A program made the position numbers and the translations under genes. Positions 58,369-64,000 of a stretch of 64,000 nucleotides of DNA are shown one piece after another. Origin of the DNA: Chrysaora quinquecirrha (Eukaryota; Cnidaria; Scyphozoa; Semaeostomeae; Pelagiidae); contig JACTAT010000337.1 of NCBI GenBank assembly GCA_014526335.1, positions 543,407 to 607,406 of the forward strand, written 5' to 3'. Under the pieces are notes generated by a model. That model searched no databases. It was not told the DNA's origin and was given only the letters and a program-made list of their open reading frames with translations. How positions within the stretch are numbered: the first letter of the stretch is position 1; each line of letters starts with the position of its first letter.

Positions 58369-58864
58369 ATGGCCAACAAAATCAATTTTCATATAATAAA
58401 AAAATCCTACAAAGGAAGGAACGAACAACCTGTTGTAGAATACGAAAACCACCAGGCAGATTGGCCTTCATGCGAGAAGCAAACACACATTTGGATGAAT
58501 AAAGAGGACGAGATGTGGCATCTCGAGGAGGGGGAACTTTGTCCCAAACACGTAGAGGTAAGTAGAATGTTAATGAATTTTTTTATGTATTGCAATTGTT
58601 CTTTAAAAACTGTATGTTCTTGTATATGAAGCAAGTTGTTAAAGTCAATGGAAACGGTGGGGAAAAATATTTGAGTGTCCAGCAGGAATTCGTTGTAAAC
58701 GTCAAAGTTTGAGAATTTATTATTATACTGTAATTTTGGAAATGCTATATCAGATACTAAGGCACTATTTCTGTTCTTTTTAGAAAGAAAGAAAAGCAGA
58801 GGTGCAGGAAAAAGAAGAAGAAGAAGAAGAAGAAGAGGAAGAAAAAGAAGAAAAGAAAAACTAA
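58369..58864 (+). CDS. Small spliced protein with Cys/His motif and Glu/Lys-rich tail
   Basis: ATG 58,369 opens exon 1 (MANKINFHIIKKSYKGRNEQ), which includes WPSCEKQTHIWMNKEDEMWH and ELCPKHVE. A consensus donor GAG|GTAAGT lies at 58,557/58,558. The acceptor TTTTTAG ends at 58,783, and the second exon encodes KERKAEVQEK followed by a Glu/Lys run (GAA repeats), stopping at 58,864. The spliced product is about 90 residues. Reading the donor through gives a hydrophobic tail instead, so the spliced form is better supported. The Cys and His spacing could hold zinc; no family recognised. Confidence 0.55.
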
Positions 58865-59195
58865 TGCTTTTTCCCAAAATTTTTTTATTTTTTATGTATT
58901 TTTAAATCTATTTTTAATTTATTTTTGATCTTGTATCTTAATATCATTGATATCTGAAACAAAATTTGTTACTTCAGCTGTCATTTCTAGATTCTACCTA
59001 GAGGGCGCGTGCGATGAAAGCGAAAGCAACAATGTTCATAGCTGCTACTGATCATAGCTACCAACTATATATATTAAATATATATATATGTTTGTGGTAG
59101 GCAGCGAGCGAGTCAGTATACTATACTCAGTAAATAGCAAAGTATAGTCGTGCAGTGCTGGCTGCGCTGGTAATAAACAACATACACAAAGGAGC

Positions 59196-59612
59196 ATGAC
59201 GAGCATGAAGTTTACAAAAAAAGAGCTACAAGTGTTCAGAAGAACTCTAGGCGGACGGGGACTAATAGATCAAGCTGCAAGGCAACATATCAAACAAAGT
59301 GCAAAAAATCTCAAAAGTCGCTTGAACAAAGGTGGAAAACAACTAACTGACGCAACTGTCAAAGAAGCAAATAGACATGTTCACAGAATTCGTCTTGGAA
59401 CAAGAACGTATGCGAAGAAAAAAGTTCGTAACCTTGTTAGGGGGCAAGTTTTGAAACGTGAAGGACAAGCATTGGAAGTATTAGAAAAACAATTAAGACG
59501 AAAAGTGCCTAGGTTCCTGAAAAAACCAGTCATGAAAATTGCATCGAAAAAGTACAAGAATCTAGTGAACATAGTCGCCATTCAGACAGCTGATTATCTC
59601 ATTAGATGGTAG
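59196..59612 (+). CDS. Small, highly basic protein (viral core-like composition)
   Basis: An intact frame of 138 residues beginning MTSMKFTKKELQVFRRTLGG. Arg and Lys are spread along the whole chain (RQHIKQSAKNLKSRLNKGGK, RLGTRTYAKKKVRNLVRGQV, LEKQLRRKVPRFLKKP) with very few acidic residues. No signal peptide or membrane segment. Composition suits a DNA-condensing core protein of a virus-like element, and it lies 1.1 kb from the capsid-like cluster, but I recognise no homologue. A TA-rich TATATATATATG stretch lies about 100 bp upstream. Alternative: a ribosomal- or histone-like small nuclear protein, less likely given context. Confidence 0.6.
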   Translation: MTSMKFTKKELQVFRRTLGGRGLIDQAARQHIKQSAKNLKSRLNKGGKQLTDATVKEANRHVHRIRLGTRTYAKKKVRNLVRGQVLKREGQALEVLEKQLRRKVPRFLKKPVMKIASKKYKNLVNIVAIQTADYLIRW

Positions 59613-60180
59613 AAAGAAAAAAGGAAACATTAATAAAGAACTGCGGGAGGGTAGCTTCACTGTGTTGCATATCTTTGTAAATATAGCTTTAACTTGATTT
59701 GAACTGAATAGCTTCATAAAAAGTAAAATGGCGAAAATATTCGAAAATATTTCTGTCAGTATAGCCATAGGTTTTTTCACCTAAATTTGCCACTTTTTCA
59801 TCATTCTTTATAAACAGATTTTGTTTTTGATTCAGTGACATTTTGTTTCTCTGGTGGTCGTCATGGTGGTGATGATTGCTGCTGCTTCTGCTGCTGTGTA
59901 GAAATTCTCATAAATTTTCCATGCAAACTCCTCCGGCTGAACCATTCATGTTATTGTATGTAGAAAATACAAACAATACTCTCCACAAACATTTGTATTG
60001 TAGGCTTGAATCTCTTTTGTCAAATGTTTGGCACGTTCATCATACAATCATACAGTTGTTTACTTCTGCAAATTATCACCATAAAATCTTGGAAATTTTT
60101 ACTTGGACGTCGGCCATATGAGTCGAAGAAATAGGGAACTTTGTGATGATCAAAATATACTGCCTGCCAGTGTATTTTTT
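59613..60180. other. Intergenic, no gene seen
   Basis: 3' flank of the basic-protein gene. A short GCTGCTGCTTCTGCTGCTG run lies near 59,877-59,895. Confidence 0.45.
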
Positions 60181-60425
60181 CTAGTTCCTTTGTTTAGAAT
60201 GAAACTGAGAGGAAAATGACTCCTGCCATAGCTTAAGATAGCTTTGAAAAAAACCCACTGGATCTTTTAGAATTTGCTTGATTTCATCTGAAAGAAATAT
60301 ATCACAGAAACTTTCACGTATTGATCTATTCTGTAAACAGCATATTTTCAACTCTTCTAAATCCATCCAACCTTTCTTGTTGTTGTTGTTGTTGTATTTG
60401 TTGTTGTTGTTGTTGTTGTCTATTG
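60181..60425 (-). CDS. Possible small protein with poly-Asn/Gln start
   Basis: Reading leftwards, AAC/CAA repeats (60,376-60,420) give an Asn-rich run in the frame that continues into MDLEELKICCLQNRSIRESF, DIFLSDEIKQILKDPVGFFQ and SYLKLWQES, ending at 60,181. The 61 residues after the repeat look helical and non-random (LSDEIKQILKDPVGFF), suggesting a short protein or the last exon of one. Not recognised, and the repeat alone could create the open frame. Confidence 0.3.
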
Positions 60426-60756
60426 CAATGGAGCCCTAATATGATGTTTCAATATTGCAGGCAGAGATGCAGCCAACCAACACGACAAGTCTAGCAGCTT
60501 CTTTTCATGTATAGCTACAACTTTGTGTGAATTAACATTAATTTTGAGATAGAAGTGTGCATTATACAGAATTAAAAAAAAAATTCCATCAAATTAACCT
60601 GCAATATCTAATGCAGTAACACTTGAAAGCAAAAAAAAAACGTCTCAGAGCAAAAAATAACATTTAACGATAGTCTTTTGCAACCTGTCCACTGTAGCCA
60701 ATGTCTGTCTCATTAACAGAATAACCAATCACAAGACATGCTGTGCCAGCTGCAAA
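60426..60756. other. Intergenic, 3' flank of hexon-like gene
   Basis: Contains A-runs near 60,570 and 60,630; no gene seen. Confidence 0.45.
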
Positions 60757-62011
60757 TCATTCTGCCCCATGAAGGACGTAATTAATATAGACATTGCCCT
60801 CCTTTCTATCGACAATGAAATCCCCACCACATGTTTCTGTTGTCTCTGTCAGCTTCTCGCAGAGTAAATAGTAACCAGTGACTCCTTTTTCAGGCACATA
60901 ATGTATATAGCAGATGTATGGAGTGGTTGATTCTAGGAAATCCTCTCTGTATACGTTCCAAGGGTCTCGATAGGATTTCAAGCTTTCAGGTCGCCATGAC
61001 TGATTCAATGCAATCTGAAATTCGAAATCAGCTGTTGGGAGCTTGATGAATTTGTATGGATTTGTATTGATTGTTCCAACAACAGTGCCACCATCTAGAA
61101 AGGTCACAACCACTTTGTACGGAACCCTTGATGTCAATACGTTATCCTGATGAAGTTGTAGGTTTTCCCTATGTGCTGCAGTAAGCCTATCTGCTAGGGT
61201 AACAACATCATAGTAAATGCAAAAGTCTGATATGCAGAGTCTGCAGGCCTCTGCAAATGTTCTGTTGTTTTGATTGTCATTAGTAACGAGGTAGAAGCGT
61301 GGATTGCTTCTGTAAAAATTCAAATAAAAAGCATTGTCAGCACTGACAAATGTCTCTTGTTCGTTGATTCCCAGTGATGGTTTGTAGGCAAAAGAGACAA
61401 CAGCTCCCTATCTGAAAAGAGCATTTCTTGCCACTAGACCATCGTTGACATCGGTTATTGCCTGTGCATTATTTCAGTTGGATTGTCCTTGTAGAAGCCT
61501 TGATCAAAGTATATGCCTTGATCCATCTCGGTTTGTTCAGCTTTGATAAGTGTATTCAGCCATCGACATGCGGCAAGTTGGATGGAAAGGGTGTGATTGA
61601 CTGCCCATTGCCAGTGATTTCAATCAGATGAAACATGGACGGAGCAATGTTATTGACAACTGTCACTGCATCTTTTTGATCATTTGTGATGGTGGCACTG
61701 GTGAATGGAGTGTTGCCATGATAGAGTTGTGCCTTGAAACGAACTTCAAGGGTGTTCATGTCCAAAAATTCGTTTTTGTATTCTGCGGTTCTGACTTCGA
61801 TTTTCTCGTTAAAACCAGGACTGGCATTGTCGGGAGATGTTTTGATTCTTCTTCTAGCTCTAATTCTGGTTTGTAAAAAGTCAACTCGATTGAAACGCAA
61901 ATGCTGATCAACAGGATCTTCTCCTGCTCTTGGTATCTGTGCTGGTGCTGGTGCTTGAGCAACTGTAGTTGGAACTTGTGAGTTTACTGGAATACTATAG
62001 GCTGCAGCCAT
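60757..62011 (-). pseudogene. Hexon-like major capsid protein of a Polinton/adintovirus-type element (frame-broken)
   Basis: ATG at 62,011 (MAAAYSIPVNSQ) starts a Pro/Ala-rich leader and then a beta-rich segment (NEFLDMNTLEVRFKAQLYHG, IAPSMFHLIEITGNGQSI). The frame changes near 61,555, changes again near 61,465, and meets one in-frame stop near 61,412; coding then continues to 60,757 with VPYKVVVTFLDGGTVVG and NTNPYKFIKLPTADFEFQIA. The layout (N-terminal leader, membrane-free beta-rich halves, a DG...NP.-F motif in the second half) resembles the F54H12.2-like proteins of Polinton/adintovirus elements, which I take to be double-jelly-roll capsid proteins. Length (~420 residues) fits. The neighbours upstream are a basic protein and a penton-like protein. 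Broken in three places; restored sequence not given. Confidence 0.6.
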
Positions 62012-62037
62012 TTTCTGCTGATTGTGCAAAAATCAAT

Positions 62038-62050
62038 TCTTTATATAACG
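62038..62050 (-). promoter_or_regulatory. TATA box of hexon-like gene
   Basis: On minus, GTTATATAAAGAA lies only about 30 nt upstream of the ATG at 62,011, so transcription would start almost at the start codon. This compact promoter is more virus-like than typical of animal host genes. Confidence 0.5.
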
Positions 62051-62136
62051 TGTATGCGAGCTGCTGTTGTTGATAATTTTTCTACCTACAGTACACTAGC
62101 AGCTGCCTGTTGTCTTGCCCTTTGTTGCACTCGAAG

Positions 62137-62793
62137 TCAACAATACTGTGCAGCACTTATCAGTGTACGCCGCTGTTGTCGTATATGGTTTGCAAGCTGA
62201 GGCAAAGCTTTTATAATCTGTTTTAATGCTGGACCACCGATTTCTGTAACAGTCTGAGCCTGTCTTCTCCTACTCTGCAACACCTTTGGCATTTTGGAAT
62301 TTCTACGTTTTGTTGTGGTCGACGATGCTGCTGCCACTGATCTGACTGCTAATGCTTTTGCAGTTTTCTGTAGAGCATCTTTTGCAACAGTAGCATGTCT
62401 AGCAGCTTTCATGGTAGTTTTTAGAATCTTTCGTATATTTTTTGGCTTGTTCAAGTGTCTAATCACTCTTTTTGTTTGTTGAACCAAGACTGGCATTGCT
62501 TTTTGAATAGCTTTCTTACCAGCTTTGCCAACCAGAGCATGCACAGCTTCCTTTGCTGCTGTAACGCCACCACCGCTACCTTTTCCTTCAATAGCTGCTG
62601 CTGCTGCTTTTCCTCTATGTCTGCATTTCTGTCTGCTCTTCTGCTGTGACCGTTTCCTACAGCATTGTCGCAATCTCTTGGCTGTCTTGTTGCGCTCAAC
62701 TAACGAGCCGTCTTTTGTCAATGCATGCAATAGTTTATGACCATCACTTAGAAATAGACTTCGTGGACAGGATTTGCAAAATATTTTCTTCAT
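62137..62793 (-). CDS. Basic Ala/Lys/Arg-rich core-like protein
   Basis: An intact 218-residue frame from ATG 62,793 (MKKIFCKSCPRSLFLSDGHK). A short Cys-containing start is followed by a strongly basic chain: LRQCCRKRSQQKSRQKCRHR, an Ala/Gly hinge (KAAAAAIEGKGSGGGV), VHALVGKAGKKAIQKAMPVL, NKPKNIRKILKTTMKAARHA and a C-terminal KRRNSKMPKVLQSRRRQ with a hydrophobic GGPALKQIIKALPQLANHIR. Alternating basic and Ala/Gly-rich amphipathic segments resemble adenovirus-type core or capsid-cementing proteins in composition, and the gene sits between penton-like and hexon-like genes on the same strand. Family assignment is by context only. Confidence 0.6.
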   Translation of the reverse strand: MKKIFCKSCPRSLFLSDGHKLLHALTKDGSLVERNKTAKRLRQCCRKRSQQKSRQKCRHRGKAAAAAIEGKGSGGGVTAAKEAVHALVGKAGKKAIQKAMPVLVQQTKRVIRHLNKPKNIRKILKTTMKAARHATVAKDALQKTAKALAVRSVAAASSTTTKRRNSKMPKVLQSRRRQAQTVTEIGGPALKQIIKALPQLANHIRQQRRTLISAAQYC

Positions 62794-62869
62794 AATTCCT
62801 CTTTTGTGAATTTTTTCAATCTAAATATCAAGGTCGATTTTCCAGGATACACCGTCTCTCCAAAGCTAT

Positions 62870-64000
62870 TTACAGGTGAATTTTGAACTCTTGCAAATCT
62901 GCATTTACTATCTCAAAATACAGCAGCTGATTAGATCTGAATTCGTAACTGCCAGTTGCTGCTGCTGCTGCCACTGTCGGTGGTGATTCTATTACGTTAG
63001 CTTGGATGATGCCCAGAAGTGAATATGTACCATCCCCAACATGGGTGTTTGGTGTTACTATATTTGAATAAACATTGATAACATCACTTGCTAATAAATT
63101 TGGATTCTTCTCAGCACTGACAGTAATGAAAACATCGCTCCATTTTGTCAATTGCTTATTGCATTGACTTTGCCACCATAGCTCAGCAGGTGGCTTTTTG
63201 AAAGCTGATGCTTGACACAATTCACTGCGCCTAAAGATGTATGTATTGCGTGTATTTTGATAGGCAATTTTCGGTGTCAAACCTTTTGGCTTAATACCCA
63301 GAATATCTGCTATTACATCTCCAGTGGCAATGCTGTTCCACATGTCTTTAATTCTCATTTCTACGAAATTGCTTTCACGCTTCAGTGTAAATTCGGGAAA
63401 GCATTCATTGTCAAAAGTGAATGCACTAGAACCAAATGGCTGATATTCAAAAAATCTTTTTTGCTTTATTACATCATAATTGACTTCGATCATGTTTGAG
63501 ATTTGTGTTTTGAGACTGTGACTTCCAACAACAGTCGAGTCGTAGTCTCTTTTGAAACAATTTTTCATGACATATAGAAGCTGGTGAATCGTATAGAAGT
63601 CGTAAGTTGTGTCTTGATAGAATTTCGCCAACTCAATTAATAAATTTGTTCTCAAAATCGATGCTTGTCCTTTTGGTAGCGCTGGATCTTGATTAGCTGG
63701 ACAGGTATAGAAATTTTCATATCCTTAGTCGAACTGGTCCCAAGACCGTCTGAAGAGTTCAATCTCATCTCCATATTTCTTGTCGTTTTGAACATGTGCT
63801 GGATACTCCCTCCGAGGTACAAATGATATTTCAAAAGAGTACTGATTGTATCGTCCTATTTGCTTTTTGAATAAAGTTTGCCGTCGGCTTACAGGGATTG
63901 ACAAAATTCTCGTATCAAGATCATGCAATATGACACTTTTTAAAGCATTTTTCCAATTATCTGTTTCAATATCTAGTAGCAAAGCTGACTGGGAGACAGT
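62870..64000 (-). pseudogene. Penton-like minor capsid protein of a Polinton/adintovirus-type element (5' end outside window)
   Basis: Enters from the right edge in an open frame and reads to 62,870, with one in-frame stop (TAA near 63,726). Near the N-terminal side are FEISFVPRREYPAHVQ and ELFRRSWDQF. The middle has FVEMRIKDMWNSIATGDVIA. The C-terminal part has LWWQSQCNKQLTKW, then VINVYSNIVTPNTHVGDGTY with SLLGII, and ends in LLYFEIVNADLQEFKIHL. The VYSNIV-P--VGD--LL block resembles the conserved DIV-P--VGD---LL block of Polinton penton proteins, which I know as single-jelly-roll minor capsid proteins. At more than 375 residues it is of suitable size. A TCTTTTG-rich gap of 77 bp separates it from the core-like gene downstream. 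Confidence 0.6.

Overview
This is an AT-rich stretch of animal genomic DNA made almost entirely of mobile elements and their remains. I found no housekeeping gene, tRNA or rRNA. Genes carry GT-AG introns, and the element classes (PIF/Harbinger, IS3EU-like, Academ-like, piggyBac, BEL/Pao, Ty3/Gypsy, non-LTR retrotransposons, Polinton/adintovirus-like) together suggest an invertebrate metazoan. A cnidarian (coral, anemone or hydrozoan) is my best guess, from family resemblance only. Nearly every frame is broken by single-base shifts or stops, which means old copies, an indel-prone assembly, or both.

Layout, left to right. 1-5.8 kb: a LINE reverse-transcriptase remnant, a foldback element, a complete PIF/Harbinger transposon (1456-4135, TTA target duplication, transposase plus BESS-domain partner) and a decayed reading-frame chain. 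7.8-11.5 kb: a deleted BEL/Pao copy (gag plus the 3' part). 14.1-19.5 kb: a Ty3/Gypsy pol fragment joined directly to a decayed Academ-like gene. 19.7-27.4 kb: a second BEL/Pao copy whose RT is split by a piggyBac element. 27.4-34 kb: a RecQ-like helicase fragment, a decayed DUF6589-like gene and two LINE fragments.

34,691-40,025 is the most striking unit. It is a 5.3-kb DNA transposon with ~145-bp terminal inverted repeats and a perfect 6-bp target duplication (CTCTTG). It holds a multi-exon IS3EU-like integrase/transposase on one strand and a convergent alpha-kinase gene on the other. Both genes start just inside the repeats, so the kinase is cargo of the transposon rather than a host locus next to it.

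40-46 kb: LINE and C2H2 remnants, a degenerate telomere-like array, a palindromic MITE and a second C2H2 gene. From about 46 kb to the right edge the character changes. There are compact, low-complexity, mostly unrecognised genes, TATA boxes close to start codons and strongly basic small proteins, and at 60.8-64 kb a minus-strand cluster that looks like a Polinton/adintovirus capsid module (penton-like, basic core-like, hexon-like). An Academ-like gene (50.8-55.6 kb; zinc fingers, presumed transposase core, FEN/XPG-like nuclease, CXC tail) lies inside this region and may have inserted into it. The polymerase, integrase, ATPase and protease expected of a Polinton are not in the window and could lie to the right.
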